Assembly: GCF_021513135.1 (NCBI RefSeq)
Contig: NZ_CP090981.1
Coordinates: 1-64,000 of the forward strand
Source of the DNA: Vibrio sp. SS-MA-C1-2
Lineage (GTDB): Bacteria; Pseudomonadota; Gammaproteobacteria; Enterobacterales; Vibrionaceae
Length of the DNA: 64,000 nucleotides
Direction: 5' to 3'
Position 1 is the stretch's first letter; every line of letters begins with the position of its first letter. Below the pieces are notes generated by a model that was not told the DNA's origin, did no database searches, and saw only the letters and a program-made list of their open reading frames with translations. This document shows positions 29,174 through 37,561 of the stretch, piece by piece. The translations under genes and the position numbers were made by a program.

Positions 29174-30406
29174 ATGCCTAACTCGACTGTTACTCCTTTT
29201 GATTGCACTATTATTCGCAATCAATTCCCTGCACTTTCACAAAAAATTCATGATAATCCATTAGTTTATTTAGACAGTGCAGCAACAACCCAAAAGCCTC
29301 AAGTCGTTTTAGATGCTATAACTCGTTACTATTCTGGTCAAAATGCCAGTGTTCATCGCGGAAGCCACTATTTAGCCGCCAAAGCAACAACCGATTTTGA
29401 AGGGGCAAGAGAAACAGTCCGCCAGTTTATTAATGCCAGTAGCAATAAAGAGGTGATCTGGACTCGTGGTGCAACAGAAGCAATTAATCTTGTCGCACAA
29501 TCCTATGGACGCTCAACACTAAAAGCGGGTGATGAAATCCTAGTGAGTGAATTAGAGCATCATGCTAATATTGTTCCATGGCAACAAGTCGCTCAACAGA
29601 CAGGCGCTGTAGTCATCAAAATTCCGATGCTGGAAAACTGCACCTTAGATATGGATGCATTCTATCAACGATTAAACAATAAAACTAAAATCGTCGCGGT
29701 TGGGCATGTCAGTAATGTCACTGCAACAGAAAATCCAATCAAAGAAATCATTGATGCAGCTCATAACGTCGGAGCGATTGCGGTAATCGATGGCGCTCAA
29801 GCAGTGGCTCATCACCATGTTGATGTTCAAGCTCTTGATGCTGATTTTTATCTTTTCTCTGGTCATAAGATTTTTGCTCCAACCGGTACAGGAGTACTGT
29901 ACGGCAAGCAAGAACTACTTGAAGCGATGCCACCTTGGCATGGCGGTGGTAAAATGGTGGACTCAGTCTCATTTGAAGAGACCATTTATGCCCCTTTACC
30001 CGCTAAATTCGAAGCAGGAACCCCAAACGTTGCAGGTGCTTTGGCATTAGCTACAGCGATTAATTGGTTGGAATCTTTAGATCGCCAAGGGGCGGAAGCG
30101 CATATTAATCAACTTCGAGATAGAGCTCTGGAACGCGTAAAAGATATTGACGGCATGAAGATTATTGGCCTACAACCAAATAGTTGTCTTTTCTCATTTA
30201 TTATTGAGGATGTGAGCAATCAAGATATTGCGACGTTACTCGATCAACAAGGTATTGCTTTACGCGTTGGCCATCACTGTGCTCACCCAATGATGCACGC
30301 TTTAAATATCAAAGGGACTATCCGAGTCTCTTTTGCAATCTATAATAACCAAGATGATGTTGAACAGTTTGTGACCGCATTAGAAAAAGCACTATCAATT
30401 TTGTAG
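29174..30406 (+). CDS. csdA: cysteine desulfurase CsdA
   Basis: CsdA takes sulfur from cysteine (PLP-dependent, class II SufS-like) and passes it to CsdE. The protein of about 410 residues shows the PLP lysine in FSGHKIFAPTG (K232) and the active-site cysteine in VGHHCAHP (C369). The N-terminal LVYLDSAATTQKP is typical. I start at ATG 29174 because homologues begin about there; the ATG at 29132 would add 14 hydrophobic residues without a ribosome binding site. It is followed by a hairpin and csdE. Confidence 0.95.
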   Translation: MPNSTVTPFDCTIIRNQFPALSQKIHDNPLVYLDSAATTQKPQVVLDAITRYYSGQNASVHRGSHYLAAKATTDFEGARETVRQFINASSNKEVIWTRGATEAINLVAQSYGRSTLKAGDEILVSELEHHANIVPWQQVAQQTGAVVIKIPMLENCTLDMDAFYQRLNNKTKIVAVGHVSNVTATENPIKEIIDAAHNVGAIAVIDGAQAVAHHHVDVQALDADFYLFSGHKIFAPTGTGVLYGKQELLEAMPPWHGGGKMVDSVSFEETIYAPLPAKFEAGTPNVAGALALATAINWLESLDRQGAEAHINQLRDRALERVKDIDGMKIIGLQPNSCLFSFIIEDVSNQDIATLLDQQGIALRVGHHCAHPMMHALNIKGTIRVSFAIYNNQDDVEQFVTALEKALSIL

Positions 30407-30418
30407 AAATATCGCTAA

Positions 30419-30447
30419 AGAGTGCTTAATATTAAGTGCTCTTTTTT
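30419..30447 (+). terminator. hairpin terminator between csdA and csdE
   Basis: AGAGTGCTTAAT pairs with ATTAAGTGCTCT (two G-T pairs) and is followed by six T. It ends only 25 bp before the csdE ATG. It would limit read-through from csdA into csdE, or csdE needs its own promoter. Confidence 0.7.
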
Positions 30448-30471
30448 ATATTCACTCAACAAGGTCTAAAC

Positions 30472-30906
30472 ATGTCGCAACTCTTCCCTGAAAATCCTTT
30501 TGGTACCACTATCGATCATCAAGCAGTGATAGCTAAATTTGCTCAATGCCAAGGTTGGGAAGCGCGTTATCGTGAAGTAGTGATGCTCAGTAAAAAATTA
30601 CCAAAAATGCCTGAAGCGTTAAAACAACAGCAGTTGCTTATTTCTGGTTGTGAGAGTCAAGTTTGGATGACCCATCAAATGATGGATGATAAGTTTATTT
30701 TCTGTGCCGATTCAGATGCGAGGATTGTTCGAGGTTTAATTGCAGTTGTTATGGCGGCATTGAATAATAAAACCGCACAACAAATTACTGAGTTTGATCT
30801 TGATGGCTATTTTGCACAATTAGATTTGATTAACCATTTAAGCCCCACTCGAGGAAATGGTCTAAATGCAATTATTCAGACCATTAAAAGCTTGGTTAAT
30901 AATTAA
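30472..30906 (+). CDS. csdE: sulfur acceptor protein CsdE (SufE family)
   Basis: CsdE accepts persulfide sulfur from CsdA and activates it, and in E. coli it feeds sulfur to TcdA. The protein of about 144 residues has the SufE motif with acceptor cysteine C60 in LLISGCESQVW and the C-terminal SPTRGNGLNAIIQTI. I start at ATG 30472, with AAGG seven bases upstream; the longer frame adds 12 residues with no homology. The genes csdA, csdE and tcdA lie side by side. Confidence 0.94.
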   Translation: MSQLFPENPFGTTIDHQAVIAKFAQCQGWEARYREVVMLSKKLPKMPEALKQQQLLISGCESQVWMTHQMMDDKFIFCADSDARIVRGLIAVVMAALNNKTAQQITEFDLDGYFAQLDLINHLSPTRGNGLNAIIQTIKSLVNN

Positions 30907-30947
30907 AACATAGATTAATAATTAAAATATAAATTAATCGTTAAAAC
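30898..30947. repeat. 19-bp tandem repeat, about 2.6 copies
   Basis: Units AATAATTAAAACATAGATT and AATAATTAAAATATAAATT are followed by a partial third copy. It spans the csdE stop and the end of convergent tcdA. It looks like replication slippage in AT-rich DNA. Confidence 0.6.
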
Positions 30948-31774
30948 TGCTGATCTTGATATTTATCTAATAACTTACTGATAATTCGAGAGACAGCAAC
31001 AAAGCCAAATGTTGCTGTCACCATCGTGGCAGCACCAAAACCATTAGCACAATCCATTCGCTTGCTTCCTTCGGCAGTTGCTTTTGTACTACAAACCGAA
31101 CCATCAGCTTGTGGGTACTTCAAGTGTTCCGTTGAAAATACACATTCAATACTAAATTTACGCTGAGGGTTTTTGCTAAAGTTATACTCTTTTCGCAATA
31201 AATTACGTAGTTTAGAGGCTAAGGGATCTTGAATGGTACGGGCTAGATCAGCAACTTGAATTTGAGTCGGATCAATCTGTCCACCAGCACCACCTGTCGT
31301 GATAACTTTAATTTTATTACGCTTACAATAAGCCAGTAGCGCCGCTTTAGGCTTAATGCTGTCTATCGCATCTAACACATAATCAAACTCTTTAGTGATG
31401 TACTCAGAGATATTATCTAGGGTAATAAAGTCATCAACCAAGTTAATTTTGCACTCAGGATTGATCAACTTAATTCGCTCCGCCATCACCTCAATTTTGC
31501 TCTGTCCAACGGTTCCACTCATCGCATGGATCTGACGATTAATATTAGTGACACAGATATCATCCATATCAATTAAAGTGATCTCACCAACACCGGTACG
31601 CGCTAATGCTTCGGCGGCCCAAGAGCCGACCCCACCAATCCCGATAACACAGATATGAGCACGACGTAAAATTTCAATCTCATTGGTCCCATACAGGCGA
31701 CGCGTTCCACCAAACCGTTGTTGGTAACTATCCGATGCTGGAGTATCAATCTGACGCATAATATTCGTGCTCAT
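30941..31774 (-). CDS. tcdA: tRNA threonylcarbamoyladenosine dehydratase TcdA (CsdL)
   Basis: TcdA is an E1-like enzyme that uses ATP to cyclise t6A37 of tRNA to ct6A, with CsdA-CsdE as associated sulfur donors. It shows the ThiF/MoeB nucleotide motif VIGIGGVGSWAAEALARTG, LIDMDDICVTNINRQIHA and GGAGGQIDPTQIQVADLA. The start is uncertain: ATG 31774 comes straight after a terminator T tract with no ribosome binding site, and ATG 31759 (MRQIDTPASD) fits homologues equally well. The TTG at 31780 is unlikely. Confidence 0.94.
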   Translation of the reverse strand: MSTNIMRQIDTPASDSYQQRFGGTRRLYGTNEIEILRRAHICVIGIGGVGSWAAEALARTGVGEITLIDMDDICVTNINRQIHAMSGTVGQSKIEVMAERIKLINPECKINLVDDFITLDNISEYITKEFDYVLDAIDSIKPKAALLAYCKRNKIKVITTGGAGGQIDPTQIQVADLARTIQDPLASKLRNLLRKEYNFSKNPQRKFSIECVFSTEHLKYPQADGSVCSTKATAEGSKRMDCANGFGAATMVTATFGFVAVSRIISKLLDKYQDQQF

Positions 31775-31778
31775 AAAC

Positions 31779-31812
31779 AAAAAAAGAGAGGGCGTTTATA
31801 CCTTCTCTCTTT
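31779..31812 (-). terminator. terminator after mltA
   Basis: On the minus strand AAAGAGAG and GG pair with CC and CTCTCTTT (two-base bulge), followed by seven T. The T tract ends within a few bases of the tcdA start, so tcdA needs either read-through or a transcript starting very close by. Confidence 0.75.
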
Positions 31813-31908
31813 GGGTTTGTCTATCTCGATCTGATTTGAATTAAAATCGTCTTCTGAAGTAAGAGACGAATTTTGCTTTTAAATCACCGATTTCATAAAT
31901 GGATCAAT

Positions 31909-33006
31909 TTAGTTAACTAACCAAGGTTGTTCGGTATCACTGCCGGATAACCCCAACTTCCAAGCTCGACCAAAATATTTATTATGTCCAGCTTCCACAC
32001 CAGCTTGTTCACCAATCCCATAATAGAGATCAAAATGCCCTTTCTTAACAGCTCCGCCGGTATCAAGGACTAGCATTAATTTCAGCTCATATTTACCGTT
32101 CCATTTTCCTTGAAGGTCTATTTGTGGAACTTCCGCTAGAATTGGCGTCCCCATTGGAAGCAATGAACGATCCCCAGCAACAGAAGCGCCAGCCACTAAT
32201 GGGATCCCTGCGGTACCAACGACGGGTGAAGCATCTTTTGCGGCAAAAAAGACAAACGAAGGATTCTGTTCTAAAAGTTCAAATACCGTCTCTTCATCTT
32301 GTAACTTAACCCAATCTTTAATCGCCTTTAATGACATATCCTCTTTTGCCACCTCATCACGCTCAATCAAAATTCTGCCAATGCTGACATAAGCTTTATT
32401 ATTTTTTCCATTATAAGCAAAGTATTCAAGCTTATCGGTATCACCGTAATGAACAAAGCCACTACCCTGAACTTCCATCATAAAGTTATCAATTAACGAG
32501 TCACTATACCCCAAGATTAAGCCTTGATTATCTAATGCTCCATCGTAAATCTCCTCACGCGTTGGACAGGTATCGCCACAGTTAGGGTTACCATAAAGTG
32601 GATAACGGTACTGCTCATCGGCTTTAGCCCGAATTTCAATCACCGGAGAGAAATAGCCTGTATAAAGCACATTGCCATAGCGATCGGCACCACCCATTTG
32701 AGCAATCTCAATCCCATACTGACTTAACGTTGCAGGATCTCCGCTCTCTTTTTTCCACATCTCTAACAACTGGTAAAGATTTTGATAACGCTCAGACATA
32801 GAAGGGGACTTATCAAGTACCTGTTTCACCTGCTCAGAGAAAAAGCCACTGTTTAGCGGCGTATTAGTTTTAACAAGTTCAACCTGATTCAAATCATCAT
32901 CAAATTGACCATCTTGGTATTGCTGCCCTTGTTCTGTTGGGTGACTACAACCAAAAAGTGTTAAAATTAAGGAGATTATTACTCCTTTTTTTACTGTTTT
33001 TATCAT
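31909..33006 (-). CDS. mltA: membrane-bound lytic murein transglycosylase A
   Basis: MltA is an outer-membrane lipoprotein that cleaves the MurNAc-GlcNAc bond of peptidoglycan, giving 1,6-anhydro ends. The 365-residue protein has a lipoprotein signal (about 1-20, lipobox LFGC). The MltA barrel domain contains TGYFSPVIE and MEVQGSGFV. The 3D domain near the C-terminus has LPMGTPIL and LVLDTGGAVKKGHFDLYYGIG, with catalytic Asp residues. It precedes tcdA, as in E. coli. Confidence 0.95.
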   Translation of the reverse strand: MIKTVKKGVIISLILTLFGCSHPTEQGQQYQDGQFDDDLNQVELVKTNTPLNSGFFSEQVKQVLDKSPSMSERYQNLYQLLEMWKKESGDPATLSQYGIEIAQMGGADRYGNVLYTGYFSPVIEIRAKADEQYRYPLYGNPNCGDTCPTREEIYDGALDNQGLILGYSDSLIDNFMMEVQGSGFVHYGDTDKLEYFAYNGKNNKAYVSIGRILIERDEVAKEDMSLKAIKDWVKLQDEETVFELLEQNPSFVFFAAKDASPVVGTAGIPLVAGASVAGDRSLLPMGTPILAEVPQIDLQGKWNGKYELKLMLVLDTGGAVKKGHFDLYYGIGEQAGVEAGHNKYFGRAWKLGLSGSDTEQPWLVN

Positions 33007-33208
33007 TTAATTTTATTAATCCATTTGCTCGACAACTGTCGTTTAATAGTCGTAAGAGTGGCAGATAAACCCTGTAATCGCAATGAGTTACCTGATAACA
33101 ACACACTCTAATTAGACCTTACTCAATAATAATACACCCATCTAAAATGAAAGTTTCAGCCCTATGTTAAAAAAATGTCAAAGATAAAGAATATAACTAT
33201 TGAAAAAC

Positions 33209-33247
33209 TTGGAATAATTAGTCAATATAAAGGAATATTTAGTCACA
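33209..33247 (+). promoter_or_regulatory. tandem ARG boxes (ArgR operator) upstream of argA
   Basis: Two 18-bp sites, TTGGAATAATTAGTCAAT (33209-33226) and AAGGAATATTTAGTCACA (33230-33247), are separated by exactly 3 bp. Each matches the ARG-box consensus core TGAATwwwwATTCA at all but two positions. Paired boxes with 3-bp spacing are the standard binding mode of the ArgR hexamer, and argA is a classic arginine-repressed gene. Confidence 0.8.
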
Positions 33248-33283
33248 ATTATTGTAAGTTAAAACAAAACAGGAGATGTTGAT

Positions 33284-34603
33284 TTGAGACTGCGTAGTAC
33301 AGCCTTAGTGAAGGGATTTCGCCAATCAACCCCTTACCTAAATGCTCATAGAGATAAAACATTTATTATTATCTTAGATGGTGAGTTAACTAGCGATAGT
33401 AATTTTAGCCGAATTATTAATGATATATCTATCTTAAATAGTTTAGGGATTCGTCTGGTTTTGGTTTATGGTGCACGACCACAGATCAATCAAAACTTAG
33501 TGAGACACAATCATGAAACACCGTATCATCGTGGTATTCGTGTAACAGATAGTTATGCACTTGAGTTAGCAAAACAAGCTGCAGGTCAACTTCAGCTAGA
33601 CATCACTGCCCGACTATCAATGGGCTTAAACAACACCTCTACAGCAGGATCTCAAATTAATGTTATTAGTGGTAACTTTATCATTGCTCAGCCATTAGGT
33701 ATCAGTGATGGGGTTGATTTTTGCCATAGTGGACGGATTCGTCGCATTGATATTGAAGGGATCAATCGTCAATTAGAGCAGCAAGCAATTGTATTATTAG
33801 GACCGATAGCCAGCTCTGTCACCGGTGAATGTTTTAATTTAACCTCCGAAGAGATTGCCACCCAGCTCGCCATTAAACTTAAAGCAGATAAAATTATCGG
33901 CTTTTGTGCAGAACAAGGGGTTCTCGATCATGAGAAACAACTTCACTCAGAACTACTACCCCATGAAGCTGAGCAGTTACTATTTCAGCTTAATCAAGCT
34001 GAGTATTCAACCACCAGCCGTTTTCTTCGTGGTGCGATTGCAGCCTGTCGTGCTGGGGTTCCTCGTTGTCACCTATTAAGTTACAAAATTGATGGAGCAA
34101 TAATCCAAGAGCTATTCAGTTATGAAGGGATTGGTACTCAAGTGGTTATGGAGAGTGCCGAACAGGTTCGTGCTGCCAATATCAATGATGTGGGTGGAAT
34201 ATTGAGTCTAATCCAGCCATTAGAGCAACAAGGTATTCTTGTTCGCCGCTCTCGTGAACAGCTTGAACAAGAGATCCCTAAATTTACAATAATAGAGAAA
34301 GATGGTTTGATCATCGGCTGTGCCACTCTGCATTACTTCCATGATGAAAAAATGGCAGAGATGGCATGTGTTGCTGTACACCCCGATTACCGAGATGCCG
34401 ATCGCGGTGTGATCTTACTTGAACGTTTAAGGCAACAAGCGAAATCGCAAGGTGTTCATAAGATATTTGTGTTAACCACCCAGACGATCCATTGGTTTAG
34501 AGAGCAAGGGTTCCAAGAGATCAATGTTGAGCAATTACCCGCGCAAAAGCAGCAGATGTATAATTATCAACGCCGCTCAAAGTTGCTCGCACTTGCTGTT
34601 TAA
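33284..34603 (+). CDS. argA: N-acetylglutamate synthase ArgA
   Basis: ArgA acetylates glutamate from acetyl-CoA in the first step of arginine synthesis and is feedback-inhibited by arginine. The 439-residue protein has an N-terminal amino-acid-kinase-like regulatory domain (about 20-285) and a C-terminal GNAT domain (about 295-430). GNAT motif A appears as [15 protein letters not shown]. The start codon is TTG at 33284, preceded by AGGAG eight bases upstream; the nearby ATG at 33276 is in another frame and hits a stop at once. Its stop overlaps the convergent HAD gene by 4 bp. Confidence 0.96.
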   Translation: MRLRSTALVKGFRQSTPYLNAHRDKTFIIILDGELTSDSNFSRIINDISILNSLGIRLVLVYGARPQINQNLVRHNHETPYHRGIRVTDSYALELAKQAAGQLQLDITARLSMGLNNTSTAGSQINVISGNFIIAQPLGISDGVDFCHSGRIRRIDIEGINRQLEQQAIVLLGPIASSVTGECFNLTSEEIATQLAIKLKADKIIGFCAEQGVLDHEKQLHSELLPHEAEQLLFQLNQAEYSTTSRFLRGAIAACRAGVPRCHLLSYKIDGAIIQELFSYEGIGTQVVMESAEQVRAANINDVGGILSLIQPLEQQGILVRRSREQLEQEIPKFTIIEKDGLIIGCATLHYFHDEKMAEMACVAVHPDYRDADRGVILLERLRQQAKSQGVHKIFVLTTQTIHWFREQGFQEINVEQLPAQKQQMYNYQRRSKLLALAV

Positions 34604-35289
34604 TTGACTAATTTAAAACTCTGTAAAACTTGATGCAGTGAAGGGTAAATATGGTGCCCTAACTGCTTAATCTCTTCCGTTGGAGAAACCAAATCAGGGA
34701 TCTGATAAGCATCCATTTGTGCTGCTACACACGATCTGATGCCATTATTTGAGTCTTCAAATGCAATACAATACTGCGGATCAATATTAAGACGCGATGC
34801 AGCTAATAAATAGATCTCAGGATTAGGTTTACTATGAGTGACTTCATCTCCTGTTGTTAACACATCAAAATAGCCTGCTAATCCTGACAACTCTAACTTG
34901 ATCTGAGCCGTCTTCTTAGGGGAAGAAGTCGCAACAGCAAGACGTATATCTTGAGACTGTAACCATTCTAACAACTCAACAACCCCCTCTTTAACATCGA
35001 TGGCTTGATGATGAGTCACACTATGGTAACGCTTCTCCCACTCTAAATGAATTTCTTGGTAATCAAAATCTTGACGATATTGAGCTTGATAACCTGCAAT
35101 TAAGCCCTCTTTCACCCCTTGGCCATTCTTACCAATGATACTGAGATAAACCTCTTCTAAAAAAGGAATATTTATCGCTTCACACGCTTGAGCAAAAATT
35201 TCTTTACAGAGTCGTTCTGTATCAAGCAGCAAGCCATCCATATCAAAAATGGCCGCTTTAATCTCTCTTTTTTCTTTAGTCACAAACAT
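34600..35289 (-). CDS. HAD superfamily hydrolase, subfamily IA
   Basis: A 229-residue cytosolic phosphatase or phosphomutase-like protein. HAD motif I is [14 protein letters not shown] (nucleophile D near residue 16), motif [12 protein letters not shown], motif III Lys in [10 protein letters not shown], and motif [12 protein letters not shown]. The helical cap sits between motifs I and II. It resembles beta-phosphoglucomutase and sugar-phosphatase types, but the substrate cannot be set from the sequence. It is convergent with argA and lies 67 bp from recD. Confidence 0.88.
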   Translation of the reverse strand: MFVTKEKREIKAAIFDMDGLLLDTERLCKEIFAQACEAINIPFLEEVYLSIIGKNGQGVKEGLIAGYQAQYRQDFDYQEIHLEWEKRYHSVTHHQAIDVKEGVVELLEWLQSQDIRLAVATSSPKKTAQIKLELSGLAGYFDVLTTGDEVTHSKPNPEIYLLAASRLNIDPQYCIAFEDSNNGIRSCVAAQMDAYQIPDLVSPTEEIKQLGHHIYPSLHQVLQSFKLVN

Positions 35290-35356
35290 TCTATAAAAAT
35301 CCTAACTTCTCTTGTATAGCCAATAGTTTAGTCGCCTCAAGTATAATGGGTTATAT

Positions 35357-37561
35357 TTAAATTAATAGCTCAACCAAACCACTTGCCCTTTGGGTTTGAT
35401 TTTTTACACCACGTTCAATCACAGGTTGATGTCCATAAAGATCTAAACGGAATTTCGCACGAGTTACACCCGTATAAATTAACTCTCGTGTAATCACAGG
35501 CAAATACGTAGGCGGTAGTAGCATTAAGGTATTATCAAACTCAGAACCTTGAGATTTGTGGATCGTCATAGCAAATACGGTTTGATGCTCAGGAAGTCGG
35601 CTCGGTAATACCGCACGAATCGATCCATCTGGCAGATCAAAAAACACCCGTAAACGCTGAGTATTTGGATCGAGAAAAGTAATCCCAATATCGCCATTAT
35701 AAAGTCCTAAACCGTGATCATTTTTGGTGATCATAATAGGGCGTCCTTGATACCAAGTAGCAGGATCTCGCTCAATTAGTTTCCGTTTTATCAGCTCTTT
35801 TTCAACTTTATGATTGATTCCATCAACACCAAAATCCCCTTCACGTACCGCACATAAGACACGCTGTTCAGCAAAAGATTTAAGAATCGCTGCCGGTTGA
35901 GCCTGTTGTTGAATTAAAGTGAGATAATTTTGATAGAGATCCGCTGCCTGTATCAGTAATTGTTGATAATTCTCATCACTTAATGGGTGTAGCTCAATAT
36001 CTTTAAAGCCTTGTAACCAGACTCTTTTTACTTCTGATACTCGACCACTGTTAATCGCTCTCGCTAACGACCCAACACCCGAATTGGCATGAAAACGATA
36101 GCTTTTACGTAATAGACATAAGCTATCTCTAATCGCTGCATTTTCCGTTAAGCTAGTTAAGCTACCTTCAGGTTGCTTTAATGTTGGTGATTTTTTCTGT
36201 TGTTGCTCAATTGAATCATCATAATTGAATCCAGTTAACTGCTGTAACGTCTTCCGTTGTTCCAAACTATAGCTTTCAGCAATAAAAGCACAAATATCAC
36301 CGAGTACGGCTCCTGCCTCAACGGAGGCTAACTGATCTCGATCGCCCAATAAAATCAATTTCGCATCAGAAGGCATAGCGAGCAGTAATCGGGTCATCAT
36401 AGGCAGATCAATCATCGATGCCTCATCGACAATAAGCAGATCCAAATGTAACGGATTATGTTGATTATGACGAAAATCAACTTGCCCAGGAATTGCCCCT
36501 AACAGACGATGTAATGTACTGGCTTGAGTCGGAATTAACTGTTTGATCTCATCATCAATGGCTAAAGAATGAATCGCACTACCGATCGACTCTGTCAATC
36601 TAGCCGCCGCTTTTCCTGTTGGAGCCACCAGCTTAATTAATAGACGCTGATGCTGTTCTTCAGCTTGTGTCACCAATGCTGCCAGTAACTTGGCAACCGT
36701 GGTTGTTTTGCCTGTTCCCGGGCCACCAGATATCACTGAAAATTGACGAGAGAGCGCCACCGCAGCCGCGGTTTTCTGCCAGTTCAAACAATATTCAAGA
36801 GGGATTAACTGATCTAAAACCGCTAAATCTGACGCTGTTTCTGCGGCCAATAAAGCTTGATTGACCGCTTGCCAATCAATGGCATCAGGTTGAGTAATAT
36901 CTAAAAGATCGCAAACAATCGCCTGATGGGATAAAGCCACCTTTTCTGTGGTTATATCCGGCTCAGCGTCTTTAACACTCCTCTCTAAAGCAGAAAGCAG
37001 GTAGTTATATTGACGAGCAAATAGCTGATCTAAACGAGCTCTTGCTGAAGCGGTAATAGTTTGAGGTTGACTCATACTATTGAGTTTTTCTGCCACTTGC
37101 TGTTCATAAAGCCAATAACGATAAAGGTATAACTTTCCAGCTCTAAGGACTAACGGTGTCGCTTGAGAACCATCACTCACTGCGGCGCTCGAGGTTAAAC
37201 AAGCAATTAGATCATCATAGGCCAAATAGTTTAATTGCTGTTTAAGTGGGTTAATCTGCTCTGCTGGCTCGCCATTTTTACTTTCGTTAATGTCAGAACA
37301 ATCATTAGCAAATAAGCCATCTTGTTCAGCTAATCGATCTAAGGCGACGGGTTGCAATAGTGGATGCTGGAGTAAGTTCGCTAACTCTAAGCAGACATGT
37401 CCGCCACCCAACTCAACACTGACTAACATCGAACAGAGAGCGACAATATCTCGATTTTTTTTAGATTCATTCTCAACAGTTTGAGCAATAAATTGGCTAA
37501 ACTGATAATCCAATGGACGAATCATTTGATATTGATGCCATAACTTAATTAACTCTCTCAT
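35357..37561 (-). CDS. recD: exodeoxyribonuclease V subunit alpha, RecD
   Basis: RecD is the fast 5'-3' helicase motor of RecBCD, which processes double-strand breaks. The 734-residue protein has an N-terminal RecB-contact domain, Walker A GGPGTGKTTTVAKLL (about residues 283-297) and Walker B LLIVDEASMID. Later SF1B motifs include LLGDRDQLASVEAG and AMTIHKSQGSEFD near the C-terminus. A Gln/Lys-rich stretch of about 40 residues after the Walker B region looks like a lineage-specific insert. Its ATG overlaps the recB stop by one base (TAATG). Confidence 0.95.
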   Translation of the reverse strand: MRELIKLWHQYQMIRPLDYQFSQFIAQTVENESKKNRDIVALCSMLVSVELGGGHVCLELANLLQHPLLQPVALDRLAEQDGLFANDCSDINESKNGEPAEQINPLKQQLNYLAYDDLIACLTSSAAVSDGSQATPLVLRAGKLYLYRYWLYEQQVAEKLNSMSQPQTITASARARLDQLFARQYNYLLSALERSVKDAEPDITTEKVALSHQAIVCDLLDITQPDAIDWQAVNQALLAAETASDLAVLDQLIPLEYCLNWQKTAAAVALSRQFSVISGGPGTGKTTTVAKLLAALVTQAEEQHQRLLIKLVAPTGKAAARLTESIGSAIHSLAIDDEIKQLIPTQASTLHRLLGAIPGQVDFRHNQHNPLHLDLLIVDEASMIDLPMMTRLLLAMPSDAKLILLGDRDQLASVEAGAVLGDICAFIAESYSLEQRKTLQQLTGFNYDDSIEQQQKKSPTLKQPEGSLTSLTENAAIRDSLCLLRKSYRFHANSGVGSLARAINSGRVSEVKRVWLQGFKDIELHPLSDENYQQLLIQAADLYQNYLTLIQQQAQPAAILKSFAEQRVLCAVREGDFGVDGINHKVEKELIKRKLIERDPATWYQGRPIMITKNDHGLGLYNGDIGITFLDPNTQRLRVFFDLPDGSIRAVLPSRLPEHQTVFAMTIHKSQGSEFDNTLMLLPPTYLPVITRELIYTGVTRAKFRLDLYGHQPVIERGVKNQTQRASGLVELLI

